A DNA stretch of 64,000 nucleotides from the NCBI RefSeq assembly GCF_039545135.1, contig NZ_BAABRU010000009.1:222521-286520 (forward strand), in the 5' to 3' direction. The stretch comes from Herpetosiphon gulosus (lineage in GTDB: Bacteria > Chloroflexota > Chloroflexia > Chloroflexales > Herpetosiphonaceae). The notes below the pieces were generated by a model, which was not told the DNA's origin, searched no databases, and saw only the letters and a list, made by a program, of their open reading frames with translations. The translations under genes and the position numbers were made by a program. How positions within the stretch are numbered: the stretch's first letter is position 1; each line of letters opens with the position of its first letter. Of the stretch, positions 43,047 through 51,839 are shown piece by piece.

Positions 43047-46034
43047 ATGTTAGCCAGTTTTGATCGTGGAACCCGACTCTCGAAACATCGCATGGTGGCC
43101 CTTAGTTGGGCTACCATGCTCTTTTTGTTGGCAAGTGCCAGCATTATTTGGCAAGGCTTGCCAATTTTCAACTCGGCTACCTTACCAGTAGCTGGCGCGT
43201 TATTGCTCTTGCTCGATGGCTTGGCAGTCCGCGATCGTTCAAATCAACCACTTAGCCTCTCGGGAATTGTGCTCTTGGCCGTAGCGTTAATCAGCACGCC
43301 GAGCACAACCTTGGTTTTAGCCGCCGCCTCGGGTTTATGCATTCGGTTGGGCCGTTTGGCACGTTCACGCTATGAAGAATGGGGCCGTCGTGCCCTCGAA
43401 AGCGGTGCACGCACCTTGGGCATCGCCATCGTGCTGCCATTTATCAACGAGCTTGGGCTGTGGTCAAAACTGATCATACTCATCGTTAGCTATATTGTGG
43501 TTGTCCAAGGCGCACGCTTGATCTTTGCCTTGCTCTGGGATGGCAAGCAAATCACCATGGGCACCTGGCAGGTCAGCGCTCCTAATATTTTCTCAATTGA
43601 AATTTTGCCCTTGCCACTGGCGGCAATTGGTGCTCAAATGGCCGAAGATTTTCCCTTTAGTTTGGTGGCAATCTCGGCAGCAGGCTTGGTTGGCAGCGCA
43701 TGGATGGTGCAACGCGCCAGCCGATCATTAGGCTTGCAGCGCCGCACCGTGGCTGAACTTGGTCAAATTAATGCGATCAGCCGCGCGATCATTCGCGCCG
43801 AATTAGATGTTGATTCGCTGTGTCAATTGGTCTATGGCGAGGCCAGCAAGGTCGTCGATACCAGCAATTTTCGCTTGGGCTTATTTGAAGGCCGTTTCTT
43901 TGAACTCAAGGTGCGGGTACAAGATGGTCATCACGAACCACCATTGCGCGTCGAACTCCCCAACGATCGAGGGATCGTCAGTTGGATTCGACGCACAGGT
44001 CGCTCGTTGTTGGTCGAAGATTTTGCCACTGAAATGGATCGCTTACCAGCCCAACCGACTTATCAAGCCGAATACCCGCCACGCTCAGGGGTCTATATTC
44101 CTTTGATGACTGGCGATGAGGTTTTAGGCACAATTTCGATCCAAAGCAGCGAACCACGGGCATTCGATACCGACGATTTGCGCTTGCTCTCGCTGATTGC
44201 CGATCAAGCCGCAGTTGCGATTGACAAGGCGCGAGCCTACTCAGCAGCGCGGCGGCGGGCGGCCCAACTAGCAACAATTGGCGAAGTTAGCCGCCAAGTT
44301 ACGGCGATTCTCGATTTGGATCGCTTGTTGCCTTCAGTTGTGCATCGAATTCGGGTGAGCTTCGGTTATTCGCAAGTGCATCTTTTTACTTTTGATGAAT
44401 TGCATCAACAGCTTTTCTTCCGTGCCAGCACCGCCAGCGATAGCCCATTTTGGCAACGCCAAGGCAAACGCTTACCGCTAGGCCTAGGTATCGTTGGCCA
44501 TGTTGCGGTCACTGGCGAACCAATGTTGGTCAATGATGTGCGCGAAGAGCCACGCTTCTTGCCCGATCAACATGGCATTGCCGCCGAACTAGCCGTGCCC
44601 ATGCGGGTTGGCCAACAGCTGCTCGGCGTGCTAGATGTGCAAAGCGAGAGCTACGGCGCATTTGATGAAAATGATTTCTTCGTGGTGCAAACCCTCGCCG
44701 ATCAAATTGCAATCGCAATCGATAGCGCCTCGGTCTTCCAATCGCAGCAAGAGGAAGCTTGGGTGCTGAACGCGTTGTTACAATCAGCCGAAAATTTTGC
44801 CTGGGTCAGCGAGATCAGCGAAATGCTCTATCTCAGCGTGCGTCTGCCAGCCTTATTGGTTGGCTGCGAACGAGCGTTATGTCTCCTTTGGCAGCGTGAA
44901 AGCAATCGCTGGATTTTGGCCGAAGGCTGGGGCTTGACCAACGAACAACGTCAATCAATTGGTGCGAGTGCTACCGATGAGCAAGTGCCATGGCTCGAAC
45001 GCATGCGCTCCGAAGGCGAATCGTTTGCGGCTGAGTTGGTCGATCTCGAACAGCTTTCGAGCGCAGGCTTAGTGCCCTACAGCAGCTATGGCGCAGTGCT
45101 GGCCCAACCGCTCAACTCACGCGGGGCCACGCTCGGGGTGCTGTTGCTTGAGCAATGTGGTCACGACGAAACCTGGCTGCCACGCCAAATTACAATTGCC
45201 GCTGGGATTGCAGGCCAAGCTGCTGCGGCGATCGAAAGTGCCTTACTGGCCCAAATCGAAGCCGCTCGCCAACATATCGAGCAAGAAATTAGCGTTGCTC
45301 GCGAAATTCAAATGAGCTTGTTGCCATCGCGCTTGCCGCAACTCGAAGGCTGGGATAGCGGCGCACATTGGAATTTAGCCCGCCAAGTTGGCGGCGATTT
45401 CTATGATTTCTGGAGTTTTCGCAGTGGGCCTTCAGCAGGCGAGATGGGCTTTGTGATTGCTGATGTCTCGGATAAGGGCGTGCCTGCGGCCTTGTTTATG
45501 GCACTTTCGCGCTCGTTGGTGCGTGGTGCGGCGCTCGACGGCTCACCACCATCGCAGGCGATCGAACGTGCTAACCGCTGGATTATGCGCGATAGCCAAT
45601 CGTATATGTTCGTAACGCTCTTCTATGGAATTATTAATCCTGTGACTGGGCGTTTGCGCTACACTTGTGCTGGGCATAACCCGCCGTTGCTGTATCGCGC
45701 CGCTACAGGCCAGATCGAGCAATTGCGCACACCTGGCATTGCCTTAGGTGTAATCGATGACGCAGTTTTAGGCGAAGCCGAGACGATTATTGAATTAGGC
45801 GATGTTTTAGTCTGTTATACCGATGGCGTAACCGAGGCAGTTGATAGTACAATGGATGAGTGGGGCGTGCCACGCCTGATGGAGACGATTCATCAGACCG
45901 CCCACAGCGATGCAGCCACAATGCTGCATACAATTAGTAGTCGCCTTGCGGCGCATACTGGCGATTTACCAGCGTTCGATGACCTTACTTTAGTGGTAAT
46001 CAAACGGCTGGCCGATGCCAATCAACCTGTTTGA
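43047..46034 (+). CDS. Membrane-anchored GAF-SpoIIE (PP2C) phosphatase
   Basis: A 995-residue phosphatase expected to dephosphorylate the upstream STAS proteins. About five or six membrane helices occupy residues 15-215. GAF-like sensor domains follow: one at about 255-405 (GIVSWIRRTGRSLLVEDF), one at about 415-565 (GLGIVGHVAVTGEPMLVNDV), and a more diverged one at about 570-735. A short coiled segment EISVAREIQMSLLPS leads into the SpoIIE/PP2C domain at about 755-990, with metal ligands in QVGGDFYDFW and VIADVSDKGVPAALFM and in VCYTDGVTEA near the end. It thus links a membrane or small-molecule signal to partner switching. Confidence 0.95.
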   Translation: MLASFDRGTRLSKHRMVALSWATMLFLLASASIIWQGLPIFNSATLPVAGALLLLLDGLAVRDRSNQPLSLSGIVLLAVALISTPSTTLVLAAASGLCIRLGRLARSRYEEWGRRALESGARTLGIAIVLPFINELGLWSKLIILIVSYIVVVQGARLIFALLWDGKQITMGTWQVSAPNIFSIEILPLPLAAIGAQMAEDFPFSLVAISAAGLVGSAWMVQRASRSLGLQRRTVAELGQINAISRAIIRAELDVDSLCQLVYGEASKVVDTSNFRLGLFEGRFFELKVRVQDGHHEPPLRVELPNDRGIVSWIRRTGRSLLVEDFATEMDRLPAQPTYQAEYPPRSGVYIPLMTGDEVLGTISIQSSEPRAFDTDDLRLLSLIADQAAVAIDKARAYSAARRRAAQLATIGEVSRQVTAILDLDRLLPSVVHRIRVSFGYSQVHLFTFDELHQQLFFRASTASDSPFWQRQGKRLPLGLGIVGHVAVTGEPMLVNDVREEPRFLPDQHGIAAELAVPMRVGQQLLGVLDVQSESYGAFDENDFFVVQTLADQIAIAIDSASVFQSQQEEAWVLNALLQSAENFAWVSEISEMLYLSVRLPALLVGCERALCLLWQRESNRWILAEGWGLTNEQRQSIGASATDEQVPWLERMRSEGESFAAELVDLEQLSSAGLVPYSSYGAVLAQPLNSRGATLGVLLLEQCGHDETWLPRQITIAAGIAGQAAAAIESALLAQIEAARQHIEQEISVAREIQMSLLPSRLPQLEGWDSGAHWNLARQVGGDFYDFWSFRSGPSAGEMGFVIADVSDKGVPAALFMALSRSLVRGAALDGSPPSQAIERANRWIMRDSQSYMFVTLFYGIINPVTGRLRYTCAGHNPPLLYRAATGQIEQLRTPGIALGVIDDAVLGEAETIIELGDVLVCYTDGVTEAVDSTMDEWGVPRLMETIHQTAHSDAATMLHTISSRLAAHTGDLPAFDDLTLVVIKRLADANQPV

Positions 46035-46045
46035 GGAATTTGATC

Positions 46046-46888
46046 GTGCGTCTCCTAAATAAACATGTGATCATCACTGGTGGCTCCAGCGGCATTGGCT
46101 TTGCTACAGCCCAACGCATGTTGGCTCGCGGAGCCTCGGTTTCGTTGATCGCTCGCAATCGGATTCGATTGGTCGAGGCTGCCGAACGCTTGCAACCCTT
46201 GATCAATCGGGCTGGACAGCGGATCGAAATTGCCACTGCCGATGTGCGAGTTCGCCATGATGTCAGTCAAGCCATCGCCGATCTGATTCAACGGGCTGGC
46301 CCATGTGATGTGCTAATCGCCGCCGCTGGTGGCGCACAAGCTGGACCATTTCAACAACTTGATGATCAGGTTTTTCGTGATCTGATGGATTTGAATTATT
46401 TTGGGACGCTGCACGCAATTCGCGCAGTTGTGCCGCATATGCAAAATCGCCGGGTTGGCTCGATTGTCGCGATTTCATCGGTAGCTGGTTTGGTTGGAGC
46501 CTTTGGCTATAGCGCCTACACTCCCGCCAAATTCGCGATTCGTGGGCTGATGGAAGTCTTGCGCCAAGAACTAAAAGCTTATAACATCACTGCGAGCGTG
46601 GTGTATCCAAGCGATATTCAAACCGAGGTTGGGCAACCGAGCAGTAATGGCGATGGCAGTGTGAGCTATCAGCAGCCAATTAACGCCGACCGGATTGCCC
46701 AAGCGATTGTCCGTGGCATTCTCAAACGCCGCTTTATCATCACCGCCGATGCCCAAAGCTCATGGTTGGTGCGAGTTGGCAATTTAGCCGCGCCAATCTT
46801 AAACAGGTTCTTTGTTCGTCCTGTGAAGCGTTCACAACAGCAACCAAAGCCCCACGAAGATAACACACCACCAACAGGCTTGGTTTAA
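46046..46888 (+). CDS. Short-chain dehydrogenase resembling 3-ketosphinganine reductase
   Basis: A 280-residue SDR with cofactor motif TGGSSGIG at about residues 11-18, the NNAG-equivalent AAAGG, and the catalytic Ser of AISSVAG with YTPAK supplying Tyr and Lys. The stretch RRVGSIVAISSVAGLVGAFG followed by YTPAKFAIRGLMEVLRQEL closely resembles eukaryotic 3-ketodihydrosphingosine reductases as I know them. A Pro-Ser-Asp-Ile in VVYPSDIQTEVG corresponds to their TxxYPPDTDT region. A hydrophobic, basic C-terminus may touch the membrane. A GTG start at 46046 with GAGG upstream is chosen over TTG 46031. It lies 11 bases after the phosphatase stop, so it shares the operon; substrate is unproven. Confidence 0.8.
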   Translation: MRLLNKHVIITGGSSGIGFATAQRMLARGASVSLIARNRIRLVEAAERLQPLINRAGQRIEIATADVRVRHDVSQAIADLIQRAGPCDVLIAAAGGAQAGPFQQLDDQVFRDLMDLNYFGTLHAIRAVVPHMQNRRVGSIVAISSVAGLVGAFGYSAYTPAKFAIRGLMEVLRQELKAYNITASVVYPSDIQTEVGQPSSNGDGSVSYQQPINADRIAQAIVRGILKRRFIITADAQSSWLVRVGNLAAPILNRFFVRPVKRSQQQPKPHEDNTPPTGLV

Positions 46889-46898
46889 GGAGAGCATT

Positions 46899-47534
46899 AT
46901 GCAATCGTGGTCGGATGATATTCAGCAACAAGCCGCCGTGTTTAACGCGATTGGGGCCGATTATGAGGTGATGTTTGGCAATAATCAAGATCAGCAGGAT
47001 CTCAGTCAATGGTTGGCTGATCTGTTGGAGCCAAACTCGAAAGTGCTCGATTCCGGCTGTGGCACAGGTATTCCCACCGCCCAAACTTTGGCCAAAGCTG
47101 GCCATGAAGTAACCTGTCTCGAAATTTCAGCCTCAATGCTCAATTTGGCGCGGCAAAATGTACCCAACGGCCAATATGTGCTTGATAGCGTCAATCACGT
47201 TAATTTTGAGCCAGCCTCGTTTGATGCGGTTGTATCGTTTTTTGCCTTGCTGATGCTGCGCCGCAGTGATATTGAGCATGCCTTACAGCAATTCCATCAT
47301 TGGCTCAAACCTGCGGGCTTGTTGCTACTCTCAATGGTTGAAGGCGATTTCGATTATATTCAAATTGTGCTCGGCGATCAGCCAGTCTTTGTGACGGCCT
47401 ATCCCCAAGCCCAACTTGAAGCCTTGATCACCAAATCGGGCTTTCAAATTCTCGAAACCCGCTTGCAACATTATGTACCTCACCACGGCGCAACTCCCGA
47501 AACTCAAATTTTCATCGTGGCCCAACGCGATTAA
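46899..47534 (+). CDS. Class I SAM-dependent methyltransferase
   Basis: A 211-residue cytoplasmic methyltransferase. Motif I is KVLDSGCGTGIPTAQTLA at about 47-64, with acidic loop CLEIS for the ribose and FDAVVSFFALLMLR as motif IV/V. It belongs to the ubiE/type-11-like group acting on small molecules. Only ten bases separate it from the SDR stop and AAGGAG precedes the ATG, so it closes the operon that starts with the STAS gene. The substrate is unknown; a shared pathway with the SDR is possible. A repeat with hairpin follows 48 bases after the stop. Confidence 0.9.
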   Translation: MQSWSDDIQQQAAVFNAIGADYEVMFGNNQDQQDLSQWLADLLEPNSKVLDSGCGTGIPTAQTLAKAGHEVTCLEISASMLNLARQNVPNGQYVLDSVNHVNFEPASFDAVVSFFALLMLRRSDIEHALQQFHHWLKPAGLLLLSMVEGDFDYIQIVLGDQPVFVTAYPQAQLEALITKSGFQILETRLQHYVPHHGATPETQIFIVAQRD

Positions 47535-47581
47535 ATTCTCCCTACGCCCTAGTTCCTGCCAGTGCTCCATTAACTAAAAAG

Positions 47582-47621
47582 CCCCTCTCCCACCGCAGTG
47601 GGAGAGGGGTTGGGGTGAGGG
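47582..47621. repeat. GC-rich intergenic palindromic repeat, copy F
   Basis: CCCCTCTCCCAC-CGCA-GTGGGAGAGGGG is a perfect 12-bp stem, followed by TTGGGGTGAGGGG. It sits between two convergent genes and is the only candidate terminator for both, ending three bases before the GH9 stop. Confidence 0.85.
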
Positions 47622-47623
47622 GT

Positions 47624-50407
47624 TTACTTACTAATCAGCGGCAAATACTGCACTGAACTCGTATCATAATCATCAAGATAGGCTGCAACCCACGCTAGCG
47701 GCGAATTCCAGTTAATCGTTATTTCATTGGTTGACCACGAATCGATATGATCAACATAGCACTTCAATGCCGCACAACCAGCCAATTCAGCTTGGGCATA
47801 GGGGTCTTGAATGCTTGAATTTGGGCCACCAGCCACCACGCCTGGCGGCGTACCAGGATATTCTGGATTGATTTGCTTAGCCCAGAAACGATGGTGTGGA
47901 TTGGTCAGCGCGACCGAGCCATAGCCCGAAATATACGAGCGATTCAGCGGATTACGTCCTAGCAAATAATCCATGCCTTGGCTAATTGCATCGGCATAGC
48001 TGGCATCACCAGTGAAATCGCCAGCCAAACCCATCACAATCATATTATTCAGAATTGATGAGTTGGAACCCCAAGGATACTGTGCCCCAGGATCAAACGG
48101 AATGCCATAGCCACTCGATTGTTGCATCGCGATAAATTGATCAGCTGCTGCAATCACTGCTGCACGAGCAGTTTGGCGATTCGCGCTACTCAAATCACTG
48201 GGAACCAAGGCCAACGACAACGTACCAAGGCTAGCCACGCCACCCCAATACATGGCGCTACCGCCGCTAACATCAATCCGCAAGTAATAGCTTGATTCTT
48301 CGATTGCTTCGCGATAGGTGGCCGAGCCAGTCGTGATATACAACTCAGCGGCAGCCCAATACCATTCATCGCTCAAGGTGTTATCGCCATAGCCACCACC
48401 GCCATTGAAGTTATCGCGGGCAATTTCGTTAGGATAAGCCAAAGCTGCTTGCCAAGCTCGTTCAGCTGCCACCAAACAGCGATCGGCAAAGGCTTCGTCG
48501 ATCTCACGCCAAATCCGCGAACATTGGGCAGCGGTTGCCGCCAAGTTTAAGGTTGCGGCGGTGCTTGGTGGATACAAATAGCGCATTTGGCTATCTTCGT
48601 GCGGAGCCATTGGCAAGCCAGTCCAGTTCGCATCGTGAACTTTATGATGCACCATGCCTGTTTTGGAAACTGGCGCAGTCGGCGGAATTTGCATTCCTAG
48701 CATAAACTCCATATTCCAGCGCACTTCATCCAATAAATCGGGCACACCATTACTATTTTCGGGAATATTCATCGTGCCATCGGCAAATTGGGCTAGGCTC
48801 TCGGGGCCACGTTGCTGCGCTCGTTCATATTGATTCAGCAACGTCCAGACCGAAATACCACTGTTGACTACATATTTGCCATGGTCGCCAGCATCGTACC
48901 AACCCTTTGAAACGTTGAGTTGATAATCGCACCCCGGCCAACTTTGACCTTGAGTGTCGGTGCCAGTAAAACAGGTTACCGAGGTATCGCCTTGATTAGG
49001 TGCAACCCCGATATGGCCAGCAGGCCGCGTCCATTGTTCGCCACCCGCATAGGGCATGGTAATCGCAATCCCGCTGCGGTTATGATAGAAATAGGCCAAG
49101 GCATCATATTTCATGCGCGAATAAATGCTAGCTTCAATCGCAAATGGGTAGCTAGTTTCGCTGCCGACGCTCAAATAATAGCCTTCGCCAACCGTTTGGT
49201 AGTTGGAAAAATCGATCAAATGCACATGTTCAGCCGAAGCTGATTCTTCGCCATAAACCGTGGTTTGGCCGCTCAAAACCACCGTATCAGCAGCGTTGTG
49301 CAATTGCCAAGCCAATGGCTCAGTCGCAGGATGCACCAAACTTGCCATTTTGCTCATGGTTGGCAAATAGCTGGCTTGGTTGACGCGAATTCCGGTTTCT
49401 AACATAGACAAACTCACCTGATCAATACAGATCGTCGGGGTTCCTAACCCACCCATTTGGAACAACAACGAGGCTGCATCGCTATAGGCCGACGTAAAAT
49501 TATAGACAAATTCTGTCCAGGCTGAGTTGAGCACTGGATCAGCCGCAAAATAGCCAGTGTATGGCTCGGCATTTTTTTGCAAACGCACTGGCAAAGTGAC
49601 TGGCGCGGTTGATTTGGCAGCAAATTTAAGTTGATAGCTCACGCCAGTTTCAATTGCAATGGTATGTTGACCAAGCTGCACATCCCAAGGATTGGTACCA
49701 GCAGCGTTGATCGTCAAACATGCGCCATCATCGGTGTTGACACTGACATCACCACCTGTCCACCAAGGCGGCAGGCCACCAACAAACTCGCCATTTTGCA
49801 CCAAATTGCCCGATGGCTCAAGCGGGCCAGTTTCGCCCAGCACTTGTACATCATCAATTGTCAGCACGTTTGTGCCTTGACCGCCCATCTGAAACTGAAA
49901 AGCAGCCCCAGCATCATCAAAGCCCGAGGTAAAGACAAATTGATGGGCTTGATCGCTCGTGGTCAAAGCAACGTCTTGACTAAAATAGTTGGTATAAGGC
50001 GAAGCCTCTTTTTGCAGTTTTACCACCACATTACCAGTGGCCGAAGCACGAATGCGAAAGGTGACCGTGTAGGTTTGGCCTAATTGAAGCGTAACCCCAT
50101 TTTGGCCAACGATTGCATCCCATGGATTACTACCAGCATTGTTGATGGTTGCGACTAACGCACCACTAGCAGTATCAGTAGCGATCGAACTGGTGGCCCA
50201 CCATGGTGCAAAACCAGCGCTGAAATCACCATTTTGGAGCAAATTACCAACATCTTGAGGGGGTTGAGCGTAAATCTGAGAGGTGGCTGGCACAATCGCT
50301 TGTTGGCAGCCTAAAGCAATAATCAACCAAAAGACGAAAAATCCTCGTGCCCAAAAGCTCCTCGTCGAACGAATACCAATCACGGTACGGCTGTGGTCAG
50401 CGCTCAT
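47624..50407 (-). CDS. Exported GH9 family cellulase with two CBM4/9-type domains
   Basis: A 927-residue secreted glycoside hydrolase. The signal or anchor segment is about 19-40. Two homologous carbohydrate-binding modules of CBM4/9 type follow (about 55-195 and 200-345), each starting LxxNGxF and having a Trp-Trp pair (FAPWWATSS, LPPWWTGGD). A cellulase-N-type Ig domain is at about 350-440 (GIRVNQASYLP). The GH9 barrel occupies 450-905, with catalytic Asp in WYDAGDHGKYV, conserved NPHHRFWA, and general acid Glu in STNEITINWNSPL. The C-terminus ends VQYLPLISK, matching the tail of the giant LamG protein. It should cleave beta-1,4-glucan. The ATG at 50407 follows GGAGG by five bases, so it is preferred to an ATG 12 bases earlier. 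Confidence 0.93.
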   Translation of the reverse strand: MSADHSRTVIGIRSTRSFWARGFFVFWLIIALGCQQAIVPATSQIYAQPPQDVGNLLQNGDFSAGFAPWWATSSIATDTASGALVATINNAGSNPWDAIVGQNGVTLQLGQTYTVTFRIRASATGNVVVKLQKEASPYTNYFSQDVALTTSDQAHQFVFTSGFDDAGAAFQFQMGGQGTNVLTIDDVQVLGETGPLEPSGNLVQNGEFVGGLPPWWTGGDVSVNTDDGACLTINAAGTNPWDVQLGQHTIAIETGVSYQLKFAAKSTAPVTLPVRLQKNAEPYTGYFAADPVLNSAWTEFVYNFTSAYSDAASLLFQMGGLGTPTICIDQVSLSMLETGIRVNQASYLPTMSKMASLVHPATEPLAWQLHNAADTVVLSGQTTVYGEESASAEHVHLIDFSNYQTVGEGYYLSVGSETSYPFAIEASIYSRMKYDALAYFYHNRSGIAITMPYAGGEQWTRPAGHIGVAPNQGDTSVTCFTGTDTQGQSWPGCDYQLNVSKGWYDAGDHGKYVVNSGISVWTLLNQYERAQQRGPESLAQFADGTMNIPENSNGVPDLLDEVRWNMEFMLGMQIPPTAPVSKTGMVHHKVHDANWTGLPMAPHEDSQMRYLYPPSTAATLNLAATAAQCSRIWREIDEAFADRCLVAAERAWQAALAYPNEIARDNFNGGGGYGDNTLSDEWYWAAAELYITTGSATYREAIEESSYYLRIDVSGGSAMYWGGVASLGTLSLALVPSDLSSANRQTARAAVIAAADQFIAMQQSSGYGIPFDPGAQYPWGSNSSILNNMIVMGLAGDFTGDASYADAISQGMDYLLGRNPLNRSYISGYGSVALTNPHHRFWAKQINPEYPGTPPGVVAGGPNSSIQDPYAQAELAGCAALKCYVDHIDSWSTNEITINWNSPLAWVAAYLDDYDTSSVQYLPLISK

Positions 50408-50633
50408 TGCTGCCTCCATGATTCACTTCATTGGAATCGGTCTCAATACATCAGCGTAAATAACAGAAGGTTGTTCAAACGAAAGCTGCTGCTACAGTGC
50501 TACACGATAGTTGGTGCTTTCGTCGGCAATTGAGAACGATCTCATAACTAGATAGCATATAATAGCATAGGATTGTGCCGTATAATGCAACCAGCAATTT
50601 GCCGCGTTGAAGCTTGATTGGCTTGAGGAACCC

Positions 50634-51836
50634 ATGCAACCCGCCCGAATCAGCCACAACTATACACCCATGCCATTTCGTCGCTTGCTGCGCTGGTCGA
50701 TGATACTCTCAACCGTTTTGGGCTTTATCATCCTCATTCCAGTTGCAACCTCAGGCTTAAATGTTGAAAATGTGCTTATGACCTTTGGCTCCAGCTATTC
50801 GATTGGGATTGCCGCGCCATCGCTGGTCTTTTTTTTGCTGCGCTGGACGATGCCAATCGCGCAAGGCCGCAATTGGTCGCCGATTCGGGCTTGGTCGTTG
50901 GCAGCATTTTTGGGTGGACTGATTGCCACAATTATTTATGCAGTGATTTTTGGGTTATTTTTTATTCCCGCGAATGAGCGTTTTAACTTCATTATTTTTT
51001 GGACGATCCTTGGTTCGTTACTTTCAGCAGGCACGACTGGTTTGTTTTATACTGCCGAACGTGTGCTCAACGAACTCGACAAAGGCCGCCAAGCGTTACG
51101 CCACAACGCCGCACTTTCGGAAGAATTACGGCTCGCTCGCATGATCCAAGAAGGCTTGCTACCTGACCATCCACCTGAAATCAATGGTTTAGCAATTGCT
51201 GGCGGTTGTTTTCCGGCTCACGAAGTTGGCGGCGATTTGCTGAGCTACGATCTGACTGCTGATGGCCGCTTGTGTCTTAGTGTCGGCGATGTTACTGGCA
51301 AAAGCGTTAGCGCGGCCATGCTGATGGGCATTACGCTGGGCGTTTTGCAATCAGAAATTTACGATCATGAAGAGCCAGCGACTGTGCTCAGCGAGCTTGA
51401 TCGTTGGCTGCGCACCAAGCGTCAAACCAATAATTTTGTGGCCTTGCAAGTCGCCTTGTTCAATCTACAAACCAGCAGCATGCTCTTGGCGAATGCTGGG
51501 CAATTAGCGCCCTTGCGTCGTCGCCAGCACGAAGTAGAGTTTCTAGAAATTAAGGGCAGCTTGCCGCTGGGCATGGGGCCAACGATGCCCCACGTTCAAG
51601 AACAACTCAGCTTACAATCGGGCGATTTGCTGGTGTTTTATACCGATGGCGTGGTTGAAGCCCAAAATGCTAAAGGCGAGATGTGGGGCTTTGAAAGTCT
51701 CATCACGCTAGTCAAAACGATCAAGAGCAATCACCCGCATGAAATTGTCCAAGCAATTCTCACGGCAATTCGTAGTTATACCCACAACATCGAACCGCAC
51801 GACGATATTACCTTGGTTGTGGTGGCTGTTCAATAA
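50634..51836 (+). CDS. Membrane SpoIIE-type PP2C phosphatase
   Basis: A 400-residue protein with four predicted membrane helices in residues 22-145, a short coiled linker (ALRHNAALSEELRLARMIQ), and a SpoIIE/PP2C domain at about 160-398. Metal-binding segments are HEVGGDLLSYD and LSVGDVTGKSVSAAML, and the C-terminal VFYTDGVVEAQNAKG is typical. Unlike the phosphatase at 43047 it has no GAF domains. No STAS or kinase gene is adjacent; it may act on the module at 41918-43041. The ATG at 50634 is preceded by TGAGGA; a TTG 27 bases earlier is less likely. The AraC gene starts three bases after its stop. Confidence 0.93.
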   Translation: MQPARISHNYTPMPFRRLLRWSMILSTVLGFIILIPVATSGLNVENVLMTFGSSYSIGIAAPSLVFFLLRWTMPIAQGRNWSPIRAWSLAAFLGGLIATIIYAVIFGLFFIPANERFNFIIFWTILGSLLSAGTTGLFYTAERVLNELDKGRQALRHNAALSEELRLARMIQEGLLPDHPPEINGLAIAGGCFPAHEVGGDLLSYDLTADGRLCLSVGDVTGKSVSAAMLMGITLGVLQSEIYDHEEPATVLSELDRWLRTKRQTNNFVALQVALFNLQTSSMLLANAGQLAPLRRRQHEVEFLEIKGSLPLGMGPTMPHVQEQLSLQSGDLLVFYTDGVVEAQNAKGEMWGFESLITLVKTIKSNHPHEIVQAILTAIRSYTHNIEPHDDITLVVVAVQ

Positions 51837-51839
51837 ATT

